From positions 32,041-96,040 of the forward strand of contig JAFIGD010000014.1 of the NCBI GenBank assembly GCA_020831625.1: DNA of 64,000 bases, in the 5' to 3' direction. The notes beneath the pieces were generated by a model. It searched no databases, was not told the origin of the DNA, and saw nothing but the letters and a program-made list of their open reading frames with translations. This document shows, one piece after another, positions 43,663 through 53,305 of this stretch. This DNA is from Verrucomicrobiota bacterium. Lineage in GTDB: Bacteria > Verrucomicrobiota > Kiritimatiellia > SS1-B-03-39 > UBA6053. Within the stretch, counting starts at the first letter, position 1. Each line of letters starts with the position of its first letter. A program made the position numbers and the translations under genes.

Positions 43663-44628
43663 ATGGAAACCCTTACTGAACTCTATCAACAAGTCGTCAC
43701 CTCTCTGAGTTGGGACACCATATTGCTGTCCCTTGTCCGGATACTCATCCTGCTTATGGTGTTTAAAGTCGCGTCAAAAGCGCTCCTGAAAATATTGAGC
43801 CGCACCGAGAAAAAGCTCATCAAAAAGGAGATTGCTGAGGGAGAGCCTCCATCCGAAACCCAAAAACGGATCGAAACCATCATGCGGCTGGTCCGTCAGG
43901 GAATTCTCATTACCCTCTGGCTGCTGGTGATTCTGGTCGTCCTCAAAGAGATCGGCTTTGAGATCGGCCCGATCCTCGCCAGCGCCGGTGTGGTGGGCGT
44001 GGCTCTGGGCTTCGGGGCTCAGAATTTCGTAAGAGACGTCATCGCCGGCTTTTTCATCATCCTCGAAAACCAGATCCGGGTCAACGATGTCGCCGTCATC
44101 AACGGCACCGGAGGCCTGGTGGAGCAAATCCGCTTCCGCACCACCGTCCTCCGCGACCTCGGCGGCGTCGTGCATATTTTCCCCAACGGCACCATCAACA
44201 GCCTCAGCAATCTCACCAACGAATGGTCCGCCTACATTTTCGATATCGGTGTTGCGTACAAAGAGGACACCGATCACGTCATCGACATCATGAAGAAAGT
44301 CGGTCAGGAACTGAAGGAGGATGAAATCCTCGGACCGCTCATGCTGGAAGAGCCGGACATTTTCGGCGTCGACCAGTTAGCCAACTCCTCGGTGGTCATC
44401 AAGGGCCGCATCCGCACCCTGCCCATCCGCCAGTGGCAGGTCGGACGTGAATACCTCCGCCGCATCAAATACGCCTTCGATCAAAACAACATCGAAATCC
44501 CCTTCCCGCACTCCACCCTCTATTTCGGCGAGAAAAGCAAACCTTTCGATCTGCGCATGATCGATCAGCTCCACCAGCAGGGTGGTCCTGCGGAGGATAC
44601 CCGTCCTTCGACAGGTTCCGGGCAATAG
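43663..44628 (+). CDS. mscS: MscS-family mechanosensitive channel
   Basis: A 321-residue inner-membrane channel. Transmembrane helices are at about 18-38 (ILLSLVRILILLMVFKVAS), 78-98 (ILITLWLLVILVVLKEIG) and the pore helix GPILASAGVVGVALGFGAQNFVRD, whose Gly/Ala pattern and GFGAQNFVRD end are the MscS signature. The beta domain follows with GGLVEQIRFRTTVLRDLGGVVHIFPNG. It opens when membrane tension rises and releases solutes on osmotic downshock. In this genome it would complement NAGGN accumulation, since both act in osmotic adaptation. It stands alone, 36 bases after an AT-rich stretch. Confidence 0.95.
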   Translation: METLTELYQQVVTSLSWDTILLSLVRILILLMVFKVASKALLKILSRTEKKLIKKEIAEGEPPSETQKRIETIMRLVRQGILITLWLLVILVVLKEIGFEIGPILASAGVVGVALGFGAQNFVRDVIAGFFIILENQIRVNDVAVINGTGGLVEQIRFRTTVLRDLGGVVHIFPNGTINSLSNLTNEWSAYIFDIGVAYKEDTDHVIDIMKKVGQELKEDEILGPLMLEEPDIFGVDQLANSSVVIKGRIRTLPIRQWQVGREYLRRIKYAFDQNNIEIPFPHSTLYFGEKSKPFDLRMIDQLHQQGGPAEDTRPSTGSGQ

Positions 44629-44720
44629 ACAGAGACACCTCCCGGGATCTCAGCCCGGGCCGTTTCATTAATAACATTTCAGGATTGGCTTTTTCGGGAA
44701 AATATACAAGGTGGCCTCCT

Positions 44721-46031
44721 ATGTCGGAGTCCCCTGTTTTTAGAGAAGCCTGGATACGCCATGCCGCCGTTTTGTCCCGTCTCGTGCGGGCCGGGTGGTG
44801 GTGGGCCTGGTTTGTAAAAGGTCTGCTGCCCGGGTCTGCCCTGTGTGGATTGGCCTTGCTGACCGTCCGCATTCTGGACGGAAGCGCATACAACATCTGG
44901 CTGCTCTATGGCCTCTTCCTCACGATCTGGGCCTGGGTGGCCATCCGGAAGTCCTCCGCGCAGCGCCTTTCCGAGCCGCAGGCCCTGTCCCGTCTGGACG
45001 TGTCCCTGGGCTTTCATCATCGGCTGGTGTCCGCATACGACGGGGTTGCGGCCTGGCCGGAGGTCCCCGTGCGGGTCATCCCGCCGCTGCGCTGGAATTT
45101 GCCCGCAACCCTTCCCCCGGCGGCGCTGGCCGCATGCCTGCTGCTCTTTGCCGCCGCCCTGCCCCTGCCGGCGGCACGGGAGGAGCTGCGCATTGAACGC
45201 GAGGAACCCGTCGCATGGACCGAAACCGCCGCCTTCGTGGAAGCACTCAAACGCGGGGAACTGGTCCAGCCCGAGGCCCTCGAATCGCTGGAAAAACAGT
45301 TGGAGACCCTCAGAGAAAAACCCCGAGAGGAATGGTACCGTCAAGGCACCCTGGAAACCACTGAACAAATGCGCCAACAGGTGGAGCGCGATGCCCGCAC
45401 CCTTCAGCGGGCCCTGGAGGAAACCTCGGCTCTGCTCGGTCTCGCCATGAGCCGTCAGGAACAACTCACCGCGGACATGCGCGAACAAATGACCTCCATG
45501 CTTCAGGATCTCCTCAACGATCTGGGCGAAAACGGACTGCCCTTGTCGGAGGATCTGCTCTCCCGGCTTCAGACCCTGGATCTCGATCAGCTCCCGCAAA
45601 TGACCCCCGAACAGCAGCAACAGCTTCAGAACATGCTCGACCAGGCCTGTGAAAGCATGGGACAGTGCATGATCGCGGGAGGAATGCCCGGCACCCTGGA
45701 CGCGGACACCCTGGCGGAATTGCTGGCGCTCATGGAAATTCTCGGGGCCGGCGGCAATCCCGGGGAGACCCCCGGAGCCTCGCCGCTGACCTTTACAGAT
45801 CAACATCCCGAACTTGCGGCGAACAATCCCTTCGCCCTCAACAACCCGGACATGAGCCGGGCGGCCCTGGGCGATCTCTTGCAGGTCACCGAAGGGGAAC
45901 ACGAGGTGGAAACCGGGACCGCGGGCGGCCCGGCCGGTGCGCTGGGCTCCGAGGGCCGGGCCGGCGAAACCGTCTGGCGCGATTCGCTCCTTCCCGACGA
46001 GGAAAAACGACTTCAACAATACTTCCAATGA
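44721..46031 (+). CDS. Membrane protein with acidic coiled region, first gene of the MoxR cluster
   Basis: 436 residues from the ATG at 44721 (MSESPVFREAW...); an ATG at 44685 is also in frame. Two membrane helices lie at about 30-80 and a third at about 135-150 (LAACLLLFAAALPLP). The rest is a long, Gln/Glu-rich helical domain (residues about 160-330) with MTPEQQQQLQNMLDQACESM, then a Gly-rich acidic tail. This pattern resembles the DUF4175-type proteins that accompany MoxR/DUF58/BatA genes, although I cannot confirm the family. It leads the plus-strand cluster and is 12 bases from the moxR start. Confidence 0.7.
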   Translation: MSESPVFREAWIRHAAVLSRLVRAGWWWAWFVKGLLPGSALCGLALLTVRILDGSAYNIWLLYGLFLTIWAWVAIRKSSAQRLSEPQALSRLDVSLGFHHRLVSAYDGVAAWPEVPVRVIPPLRWNLPATLPPAALAACLLLFAAALPLPAAREELRIEREEPVAWTETAAFVEALKRGELVQPEALESLEKQLETLREKPREEWYRQGTLETTEQMRQQVERDARTLQRALEETSALLGLAMSRQEQLTADMREQMTSMLQDLLNDLGENGLPLSEDLLSRLQTLDLDQLPQMTPEQQQQLQNMLDQACESMGQCMIAGGMPGTLDADTLAELLALMEILGAGGNPGETPGASPLTFTDQHPELAANNPFALNNPDMSRAALGDLLQVTEGEHEVETGTAGGPAGALGSEGRAGETVWRDSLLPDEEKRLQQYFQ

Positions 46032-46043
46032 ACAAGGTTTCCC

Positions 46044-47081
46044 ATGAGCGCATCCCTGACTGACTCCCTAACTGACCCCCTGACGGACGACCAGCTAAAC
46101 GCCGCGGGCGGCAAACTCGAAGCCGTCCGCAAGGCCCTGAACGAAGTGCTTTTCGGTCAGGAGGCGCTCATCGATCAGGTGTTGATCTGCCTGCTGTCCC
46201 GAGGACATCTGCTTTTAGAGGGCCTTCCGGGCCTGGGCAAAACCGAACTGGTCCGGGCGCTGGGGTCGGTGCTGGGACTGGAGGCCAAACGCATTCAGTT
46301 CACGCCCGACCTGTTGCCGGGAGACATCACCGGCAATCCCCTTTTGCAGGAGGTCGACGGCCAACGGAAATTCGTCTTTCAGCCCGGCCCCGTCTTCGCG
46401 AACCTGGTGCTGGCGGACGAAATCAACCGTGCCTCCCCCAAAACACAGTCCTCACTGCTGGAGGCCATGCAGGAGCATCGCGTCACCTCCATGGGCGAAC
46501 GCCATATCCTGCCCGCGCCGTTTTTTGTGATGGCCACCCAAAACCCCATCGAACTGGAGGGAACCTACCCGCTGCCGGAGGCCCAGCTGGACCGTTTTCT
46601 CTTTAAACTCAACATAGAAGCCAACGGCCCCGAAGTCTTGCAGCGTATTGTGCAGCAGCGACGCCTCGGGGAGGACGCAAACTCCCCGCAAGTGCTGGCG
46701 CAGGGAGAATTGCTCGAACTGATGGCTCTGACCCACCGCATCCATCTGCCGGATGTGGTCGCCAATTACATCGCCCGCCTTGTTTATGCCACCCAGCCGG
46801 GACAATCCAAAGCCTCCGCCTGCATCAAATACGGCGCCAGCCCCCGCGCGGCCATCGGCCTGGCCGCCGCCGCCCGCTCCCGCGCCTTGCTGCACCGGCG
46901 TCCCAACGCCAGCTATGAGGATGTGCGGGCCATCGCCCCCTCCGTCCTCCAGCACCGCCTTGTGCTGGACTACCACGCCCGCCTGGAGGGAATGACCGGT
47001 CAGCGCATCGCCGGGGACCTTCTGACCGAAGTCCCGGCACATGCCGGGGAATTGCCGCCCGTCGTGCGGGAGCGCATATGA
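46044..47081 (+). CDS. MoxR-family AAA+ ATPase
   Basis: A 345-residue AAA+ ATPase. Walker A is LLEGLPGLGKTELVRAL and the Walker B/sensor region reads VLADEINRASPKTQSSLLEAMQEHRVT. Sensor 1 is FVMATQNPIELEGTYPLPEAQLDRF. These are MoxR hallmarks. MoxR proteins act as chaperone-like maturation factors, usually with DUF58 and VWA-domain proteins, as encoded further along this cluster. It is cytoplasmic and probably hexameric. Its stop overlaps the ATG of the next gene (ATGA). The first 20 residues (DSLTDPLTDDQ) are an acidic leader of uncertain value; a later start is possible. Confidence 0.93.
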   Translation: MSASLTDSLTDPLTDDQLNAAGGKLEAVRKALNEVLFGQEALIDQVLICLLSRGHLLLEGLPGLGKTELVRALGSVLGLEAKRIQFTPDLLPGDITGNPLLQEVDGQRKFVFQPGPVFANLVLADEINRASPKTQSSLLEAMQEHRVTSMGERHILPAPFFVMATQNPIELEGTYPLPEAQLDRFLFKLNIEANGPEVLQRIVQQRRLGEDANSPQVLAQGELLELMALTHRIHLPDVVANYIARLVYATQPGQSKASACIKYGASPRAAIGLAAAARSRALLHRRPNASYEDVRAIAPSVLQHRLVLDYHARLEGMTGQRIAGDLLTEVPAHAGELPPVVRERI

Positions 47082-48784
47082 AAACACTGTTCCTGATTCT
47101 CCTGGCGGCCCTCTCGGTTCCCGCCCACGCATCGGCCTGGCAGCAGAACGCCCACACAGATCGGGGCCGGGTACATATCACGTTCTCCAGTATGCTGGAA
47201 GCCGCCCCGCTGCGGGGGTATGTTCCGCTCCGCATTCAAATCCGAAACCACTCCCCCCAGCCCTCGTCCTGGGACTTCCGATTCGCATCCAGTCTCAACT
47301 GGAATATGGAACAGGGCGCAAGCCGCACCGCCTTCCGCGCGGAACTGGAGGGCTCGGAGGAACGGGTTTTTGAAGTGATGCTTCCCGTTCACCCTTCTCC
47401 CTCCGGCGGAAGCTCCCCCCGCATTCAGGCGACCCTCTTCGGGCCGGGCATCAACAACAACACCCTCAGCTTATGGGGCGGCGGCGGCGGATGGCGCAGT
47501 TCGGAACGCTTTTACGCCATCTCCCGTTCTCTGGCCGGGCGCAATCAGAGCGCCCTCCAACAGGCGATCAGCGGCGGATCAGGCCGGGGCGGCGACGACA
47601 CCGTGGCCATCATCTCCCTCGAGGATCTCAGCGATGATCCCCGCGCCTATTCCGGCATCGATGTCATCCTTCTGACCCTCGGGGAATGGAACGGCCTGGA
47701 GCGCGGACACCGTTATGTGCTGCGCCAGTGGGCGGCCCGGGGAGGACAGTTGCTCCTGGCCACAAAAGGGGAAAACCCAGCCCCGCTCGAACTCCCGGAA
47801 TGGAGCGACTCCGGAATCCGACTGGGCTGGGGACAGGTCCTTCCCGTCAAACTGGAGGGCGAACTGCTCAATCCAGAGGACATCAAAACCCGCACCCATG
47901 CGTTCTCAGGCCCCTACCCCCTGAACGACAACAGCGTGTTTCAATCCGGACAATGGACTCTCCGCCGGGAAATTCCGGACCTGAATCCCCCCCTCGGCCT
48001 GCTCTTTCTCTTTGTCTTCGCCATCGCGATCCTGCTGGGCCCCGTGAACGTCATCACCGCCTTGCGTCAAAAGAAGGCCGTGCGCCTCCTCTGGGTCACG
48101 CCGCTGGCCTCGGTGGTGTTGAGCCTCATTCTGATCACCGGTATTGTGCTGGTGGACGGATTCGGCGGCTACGGCCACCGCGTGGCGACCGTGTTTCTCA
48201 TGCCCGGCGACAACCTGGAGATTGTCCATCAGGAGCAGGTGGCCCGCACCGGCGTGCTCCTGCAGCGCGCCTTCAATGTCGCGCCGGGAACCGTCATGCT
48301 CCCTGTGAACACCGAACACCTGAACCGCCCCTTCGGCCACTTTACGCTCGACGGCCACCGCTGGGACGGCGACTGGTTCCGCAGCCGCAGCATTCAGGGA
48401 CAGCTCCTGCAAATCTCCCGCCCCTCCCGCGGACGCATCGAACTCATCCGCGGCCCCGGGGGCCCCCAAATTTTCTCCGAGGTCGATGCCCGCCTGCAAA
48501 CGCTGTTTCTCAAAGACTCCGACGGCGGATACTGGACCGTCAATGACCTGCACGCGGGTCAGCGCAAAGCCCTCCAGCCCGCCACCCAGGCCGAAGCCCG
48601 CGCCTTTGTCGAAAGCCTGCGTCTCCGCCGGGACGAGAGAGTCACCCCCGTTCAAACCGAAGGCGGCTTTATCGCCTCCGCCGCCCCCGCGGAGGACAAA
48701 TTCCTCCCCAGCTACGGTGCCATCCGCTGGCGAACCCAGCACCTCCGCTACACCGGAATGATTCAGGAAAGGATCGCGCCATGA
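47078..48784 (+). CDS. Exported two-helix membrane protein of the MoxR/ABC cluster
   Basis: A 568-residue protein with a signal peptide (LFLILLAALSVPAHASA). Residues 20-300 are a periplasmic region, beta-rich, with a Gly-rich loop (GGGGGW) and a segment with an IDVILLTLGEWNG-like Rossmann strand. Two transmembrane helices follow at about 308-330 (LGLLFLFVFAIAILLG) and 345-365 (LASVVLSLILITGIVLV), then a beta-rich C-terminal domain. The layout is like DUF4350-type or GldG-like auxiliary proteins found next to ABC-2 transporters, but this is by layout only. It overlaps the moxR stop and the ABC ATPase start by four bases each. Confidence 0.7.
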   Translation: MKTLFLILLAALSVPAHASAWQQNAHTDRGRVHITFSSMLEAAPLRGYVPLRIQIRNHSPQPSSWDFRFASSLNWNMEQGASRTAFRAELEGSEERVFEVMLPVHPSPSGGSSPRIQATLFGPGINNNTLSLWGGGGGWRSSERFYAISRSLAGRNQSALQQAISGGSGRGGDDTVAIISLEDLSDDPRAYSGIDVILLTLGEWNGLERGHRYVLRQWAARGGQLLLATKGENPAPLELPEWSDSGIRLGWGQVLPVKLEGELLNPEDIKTRTHAFSGPYPLNDNSVFQSGQWTLRREIPDLNPPLGLLFLFVFAIAILLGPVNVITALRQKKAVRLLWVTPLASVVLSLILITGIVLVDGFGGYGHRVATVFLMPGDNLEIVHQEQVARTGVLLQRAFNVAPGTVMLPVNTEHLNRPFGHFTLDGHRWDGDWFRSRSIQGQLLQISRPSRGRIELIRGPGGPQIFSEVDARLQTLFLKDSDGGYWTVNDLHAGQRKALQPATQAEARAFVESLRLRRDERVTPVQTEGGFIASAAPAEDKFLPSYGAIRWRTQHLRYTGMIQERIAP

Positions 48785-49734
48785 GCGAACCCCTCGTCCG
48801 TGTTCACAACCTCACCAAATCCTTCGGCAAACTCCTCGCGGTCAACAACGTCTCCTTTGAAATCCAAAAAGGACAGGTCGTCGGATTCATCGGCGAAAAC
48901 GGCGCCGGTAAAACCACCACCATGCGCATGATGGTCACCCTGGAGATGCCCGACTTCGGCCACATCCGCATCAACGGCTTTGACGCCCTGAACGACCCCG
49001 GCGAAGTGCGCCGCCGCGTGGGCTGGATGCCCGACGCCTACGGCACCTACGACTTCATGACCGTCTTCGAATACCTCGACTTCTTTGCGCGGGCCTACGG
49101 ATTTGAAGGCAAAGAACGGGAAATGCGGGTGCGGGAAGTCATGGAATTCACCGATTTGCTTCCCCTCGCCGACCGCCCCATGAACAAGCTCTCCAAAGGC
49201 ATGGGACAGCGCCTGTGTCTGGGACGCACCCTCCTGCCCGATCCGGACCTGCTCGTCCTCGACGAGCCCGCCGCCGGCCTGGACCCCAAAGCCCGCATCG
49301 AATTCAAAAACCTGGTCCGCCTCCTCGCGGCCGAAGGCAAAACCCTCTTCATCAGCTCGCACATCCTCTCCGAACTTGAACAGATGTGCGATTCGCTCCT
49401 CTTCATCAGCGGCGGCGCCATCGTCCACCACGGCAGTTCGGAAAGCCTCAAAAACCGCGACGGACAGGCGGCCATCGTCCGGGTGGAACTCGCGGAAGCG
49501 TCCGACAAAATCGACGAGTGGATCAGCCTGCAACCCGGTGTGGCCCTCCTGGACACAGACAACCTCGGGGTGCGGCTCACCCTGGAGAACGCGGACCCCC
49601 AAAGCTTGCACCTGCTCCTGAACGGACTGCTCCGGGACGGATTCAAAGTCAGCGGCTTCCAGCGTCAGGAAATTCGCCTGGAGGATGCCTTCGTGGACAT
49701 CCTCACCCGCGGCAACGGGGGCGGCGGCGTATGA
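48781..49734 (+). CDS. ABC transporter ATP-binding protein (ABC-2 type)
   Basis: A 317-residue ATPase. Walker A is GENGAGKTTTMRMM, the signature is LSKGMGQRLCLGRTLL, Walker B is LLVLDEPAAGLDP with catalytic Glu, and the H-loop is ISSHILSELEQ. The signature LSKGM instead of LSGGQ is typical of the DrrA/CcmA-like group that pairs with ABC-2 permeases. About 85 C-terminal residues form an extra regulatory domain. Two permease genes follow at once, and this ATPase probably drives both as a heterodimer. The start overlaps the preceding stop and its own stop overlaps the first permease start (ATGA). The substrate is unknown. Confidence 0.93.
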   Translation: MSEPLVRVHNLTKSFGKLLAVNNVSFEIQKGQVVGFIGENGAGKTTTMRMMVTLEMPDFGHIRINGFDALNDPGEVRRRVGWMPDAYGTYDFMTVFEYLDFFARAYGFEGKEREMRVREVMEFTDLLPLADRPMNKLSKGMGQRLCLGRTLLPDPDLLVLDEPAAGLDPKARIEFKNLVRLLAAEGKTLFISSHILSELEQMCDSLLFISGGAIVHHGSSESLKNRDGQAAIVRVELAEASDKIDEWISLQPGVALLDTDNLGVRLTLENADPQSLHLLLNGLLRDGFKVSGFQRQEIRLEDAFVDILTRGNGGGGV

Positions 49735-51107
49735 GGACAAAACGGCTGAACCCCATCGTGGTCAAAGAACTGCGGCAGGGCCTGAAATCCAAAAGCTTTC
49801 TGGTCTGCTTTCTGGGCCTCCAGGCCTTCATGGTCCTCAGCATGTCCATTTATTTCATGAACACGAATTCCTCCGGCGGCCTCCGGGGGGCCGAGGGCTT
49901 TTTCTGGACCCTGGTGGGCATGGCCCTGCTGTTTTTCATGCCCCTGCGCTCCTTCTTCGGCATTTACAATGAAATCCGGAACAACACGCTGGAGCTTCTC
50001 TTCCTCACACACATGAGCAGCAACCGGATCGCAGCCGGCAAATGGATGGCCCAGGCGATGCAGGTGCTCATGCTCACCAGCTCCATTCTGCCCTACTTCG
50101 TCCTCCGCTACGTCCTCGGAACCATTAATATCGCCCAAGACTTCCGAACCCTCGGCATCCTCCTGACCCTCTCACTGCTGCTCCTGGCCTTCGGCACCGG
50201 TTTGTCCGCCTGGAAATCCAAATTAATCCGCTTTCTCATCATCGGCGGAATCGTGTTCATGCTGTTTTGGCTTCCGAATGTCCTGATCGTGTTCGCCTTC
50301 GGCGGCATGTCCGGAATCCTGCCGGGTTTCGCGTGGAATCCGCTGACCTTTCTCCTCCTCTCCGCGGTCCTGATCCTGATCTTCCTCGAACACGGAGCCT
50401 CCATCATCGCCCCGCCCGCCGAAAACCACACCCGGCCCAAACGGATGCTTTCACTCCTCCTGTTTTCCGTGCTCTACGGCACCGGGGTGCTGAGAAACTC
50501 CGAAGCCTGGCTCATCGCCTCCATCGCCGTGCTCTTTCCCTACTGTCTGGGCACCCTGTCCCAGCCGGTCAGCGGCATTCCGAGCCTCTACAAACGCCCC
50601 CGCTGTCTTGCCGCGCTGCACGGCTTTTTCCTGCCCGGATGGCCCTCGGCCCTTCTCCCGGTTCTGCTGATCATCGGCATCCCCGTCCTCACCCTCCACG
50701 CAAACTTCCCGCGCGACGGCCGCTACCTGCATCTCTTCCCCGTTCTTTTCAGCATCCTCTTCCTCCCCGTAGCGATTCTTGAACTGTTTAAGGTCCGCCT
50801 CCACCGCTGGCTTCTCTTCTACCTCCTCATCCATGCGGGCACCTTTGTCCTCGGCGTTATCCTTCTTATCATCGACCAAATCCAGAAAGCCATGCATGGA
50901 GGGGACCCCCTCCACACCCTGCTGAACCTCTTTCCCTTCACGGCCCTGTTTCAGATGACCGACCGCGCAAGCCTTTCACTGATCCACAACTGGATTCCCG
51001 CGGGTTTATCGGGCCTGTGCCTCCTCCTGATGCTGCCCCGCACCCTTCGTCCCATGCGGGCACTGACCCGCATCGCCCGTTCCCCCGCCCCGCACCATGC
51101 TGAGTGA
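49731..51107 (+). CDS. ABC-2 type permease, first of a pair
   Basis: 458 residues from the ATG at 49731, which overlaps the ATPase stop as ATGA; a longer frame beginning at 49386 only shadows the ATPase gene. The N-terminus LNPIVVKELRQGLKSKSF is the usual coupling segment of ABC-2 permeases, and about eleven to twelve hydrophobic helices follow (FLVCFLGLQAFMVLSMSIYF, GILLTLSLLLLAFGTGLSAW, IIGGIVFMLFWLPNVLIVF and others). The same KELRQGLKS motif opens the next gene, so the two permeases are paralogues that arose by duplication and should form a heterodimeric channel. It overlaps that gene by 11 bases. Confidence 0.85.
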   Translation: MRTKRLNPIVVKELRQGLKSKSFLVCFLGLQAFMVLSMSIYFMNTNSSGGLRGAEGFFWTLVGMALLFFMPLRSFFGIYNEIRNNTLELLFLTHMSSNRIAAGKWMAQAMQVLMLTSSILPYFVLRYVLGTINIAQDFRTLGILLTLSLLLLAFGTGLSAWKSKLIRFLIIGGIVFMLFWLPNVLIVFAFGGMSGILPGFAWNPLTFLLLSAVLILIFLEHGASIIAPPAENHTRPKRMLSLLLFSVLYGTGVLRNSEAWLIASIAVLFPYCLGTLSQPVSGIPSLYKRPRCLAALHGFFLPGWPSALLPVLLIIGIPVLTLHANFPRDGRYLHLFPVLFSILFLPVAILELFKVRLHRWLLFYLLIHAGTFVLGVILLIIDQIQKAMHGGDPLHTLLNLFPFTALFQMTDRASLSLIHNWIPAGLSGLCLLLMLPRTLRPMRALTRIARSPAPHHAE

Positions 51108-52431
51108 CCGCATCCATCCCATGGTCATCAAGGAACTTCGGCAGGGCCTGAAGTCCCGCGGCTTTGCCGTCTCCCTCCAGGGACTGCAACTGCTGCTCCT
51201 GCTGAGCATGCTGATTTACGCCATGAACCTCCCGCATCCGAGCAACCCCGGCGGCGGAGATCCGGAGTCCGCCAACACCTTCTATTGGGGATTTATCGCC
51301 CTGGTGCTCCTGGGCGTTTTCCCCGTCCGCGCCAGTGTCGCCGTCTCATCCGAACGGAGCGAGGACAACCTGGATCTTCTCCAGCTCACCCATATGCGCA
51401 GCACCGGCATCCTCACGGGCAAATGGCTTTCCCTCGCCCTGCAAACCCTGCTCATCGTCTCCACCCTGCTGCCCTACCTGGTCGCCCGCTATTTTTTCGG
51501 CAACCTTAACCTCGCCTTTGATTTGCAACTGCTGCTCATGATCACCGTCGTCTCCCTCGCGCTCAGCGCCGGCGCGGCCGGACTGTCCGCCATTCCGGGC
51601 AAATGGTCCAGACATCTTATCCAGTGGCCCCTGGCGGGAATTCTGGGTTTACTGGGATCCGTTCTCCTGGAGGAACTGGGACCGTCCACCTGGTTCGACA
51701 CCGCGACCATCACCCTGATCCTCTTTTTCAGCCTGGCGTTTCTCTTTTTTTCCCTGCACTTCGGCGGCACGCAGATCGGCACCGGCCAAGTCAACCACGC
51801 CCTGCCCAAACGCCTCACCGCGCTCTCTCTCCCCGTCGTTCTCAGTCTCACCGCCATGATCCACCGCATGGACACGGACTACATCATGCTGCTCGCCTAC
51901 CTCTTCTCCGGCATCATGATGGTGGACGCCCTCTCCGAACCCCTGCCCGAAGAATACGCCGTGCGCCCCCGCCGCAGGATTCCGCTCCTCAACCCCGGCA
52001 TCCACTCCGCCATCGGATTCGCCGCCCTGCTTGCCGTCGTATTCGCCATCTGTGAATCATACCTCGACAGCGACGCCCATCCCTGGCTCACGCCCTGGAA
52101 CTATTTCAACCTCCTGCTCTTCCCCGTCGCCATCCAATCCTTTTTCCGCACCCGGCCGTCACTGCGCCTCCTGCAAAACGTCTGCCTACATTTCGCCGCA
52201 TTCGGACTCGCCGTCTTTTCACTCGCCCTGCCGCGCGGATTCAAAGCCCACCAACTCGAACGGCCCGCCAGCGCCATGCTGCCGGTGCTGAATTTCTTTC
52301 ACTTGATCGACGACGGCTACAGCCACACCACCGATGACATCGTGCTGACCGGCACCATGACCGTCGTTTTGCTGCTCTGCATTTTTCTGAATCATTGGCG
52401 AAAAACCCATGCCCGCCCCCGCGATTTCTGA
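51097..52431 (+). CDS. ABC-2 type permease, second of a pair
   Basis: A 444-residue membrane protein with the opening HPMVIKELRQGLKSRGFAVS, almost the same as its neighbour, and about eleven hydrophobic helices (for example LQGLQLLLLLSMLIYAMN, LLLMITVVSLALSAGAAGL, IHSAIGFAALLAVVFAICE). The cytoplasmic linker EEYAVRPRRRIPLLNPG stands before the C-terminal half. It would partner the preceding permease and be driven by the ATPase encoded at 48781. The last 23 bases overlap the DUF58 gene. Substrate is not known; export of an envelope component is a reasonable guess from the MoxR/BatA context only. Confidence 0.85.
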   Translation: MLSDRIHPMVIKELRQGLKSRGFAVSLQGLQLLLLLSMLIYAMNLPHPSNPGGGDPESANTFYWGFIALVLLGVFPVRASVAVSSERSEDNLDLLQLTHMRSTGILTGKWLSLALQTLLIVSTLLPYLVARYFFGNLNLAFDLQLLLMITVVSLALSAGAAGLSAIPGKWSRHLIQWPLAGILGLLGSVLLEELGPSTWFDTATITLILFFSLAFLFFSLHFGGTQIGTGQVNHALPKRLTALSLPVVLSLTAMIHRMDTDYIMLLAYLFSGIMMVDALSEPLPEEYAVRPRRRIPLLNPGIHSAIGFAALLAVVFAICESYLDSDAHPWLTPWNYFNLLLFPVAIQSFFRTRPSLRLLQNVCLHFAAFGLAVFSLALPRGFKAHQLERPASAMLPVLNFFHLIDDGYSHTTDDIVLTGTMTVVLLLCIFLNHWRKTHARPRDF

Positions 52432-53305
52432 CTGGCCCGATGCCGAAGCCTTCCCCGCCCTTCGCCGCGAAGGGCGGGCCGCCTCCGCGCACCTGCGCCT
52501 CAGCATGCAACAGCGCACCTGGCGCGGCTCCATCGGCAACTGGGCCGGAGCCGGCATCGGCAGTTCCATCGACTTTCAGGATCACCGCCCCTACGTCCCC
52601 GGCGACGATCCGCGCCACATCGACTGGGCCGCCTACGCCCGCTCCGGCAATTACATCATGAAACTCTACCGCGAAGAGGTCAGCCCCCGCGTCGACCTCA
52701 TCCTCGACGTCTCCCGCTCCATGCTCTGGGAAGAGGCCAAACGGAACCGCCTCCTCGAACTCGCCTGCTTCTGCGCCGAGAGTGCCGCCGCCACCGGATC
52801 CAGCCTCCGCCTCCACACCGTCTGCGGCGAAGCCGCGCATCTGTTCTCCCCCGACACCCTGGCCCGCGAATTCTGGCCCCCTCCCCCCATCGAATCCGCC
52901 CCCGGCCCGCCCCGCCTGGAGCGCCTCCACCTCCAAAACGGGTCCCTCCGGATCTTCCTCTCCGATCTCCTCTACGACACCCCGCCCGCCGGCCTCCTGC
53001 GCATCCTGGCCGGCGGAAAAGGCAGAGTGACCGTTCTCGCCCCCTACCTCCGCCTCGAAGAACAGCCCGACTGGCACGGCAACCTCGAACTCATCGACTG
53101 CGAAAGCGGCTTCCGCCGCCGACAGCGCGTCGACACCGGACTCCTCGAAAAATACCGCGCCGCCTACCGCCGTCATCTCGAACAGTGGGAGGACACCGCA
53201 CGCCGCTATGCCGTGCTGCTCGCCCGCGTCCCCTGTGAACCGGCGCTGCTCAACAGCCTCCAGGGAGAACCCTTCGCCAAAGGAGCGGTGGAACCATGGG
53301 CCTGA
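52409..53305 (+). CDS. DUF58-domain protein (MoxR partner)
   Basis: A 298-residue protein. The DUF58 core is clear: FQDHRPYVPGDDPRHIDW, then AAYARSGNYIMKLYREEVSP, then the VWA-like strand VDLILDVSRSM with the DxSxS metal site (DVSRS). DUF58 proteins work with MoxR ATPases and VWA/BatA proteins in envelope stress or complex maturation; the details are not settled. It has no transmembrane helix of its own here. It overlaps the permease gene by 23 bases and the BatA-like gene by 10, both on the same strand. Confidence 0.9.
   Translation: MPAPAISDWPDAEAFPALRREGRAASAHLRLSMQQRTWRGSIGNWAGAGIGSSIDFQDHRPYVPGDDPRHIDWAAYARSGNYIMKLYREEVSPRVDLILDVSRSMLWEEAKRNRLLELACFCAESAAATGSSLRLHTVCGEAAHLFSPDTLAREFWPPPPIESAPGPPRLERLHLQNGSLRIFLSDLLYDTPPAGLLRILAGGKGRVTVLAPYLRLEEQPDWHGNLELIDCESGFRRRQRVDTGLLEKYRAAYRRHLEQWEDTARRYAVLLARVPCEPALLNSLQGEPFAKGAVEPWA

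Noticed and set aside
43362..43679. 105-residue ORF before mscS
   Set aside because: Pro/Ala-rich reading of a GC-rich stretch, running into the mscS start; no ribosome site.
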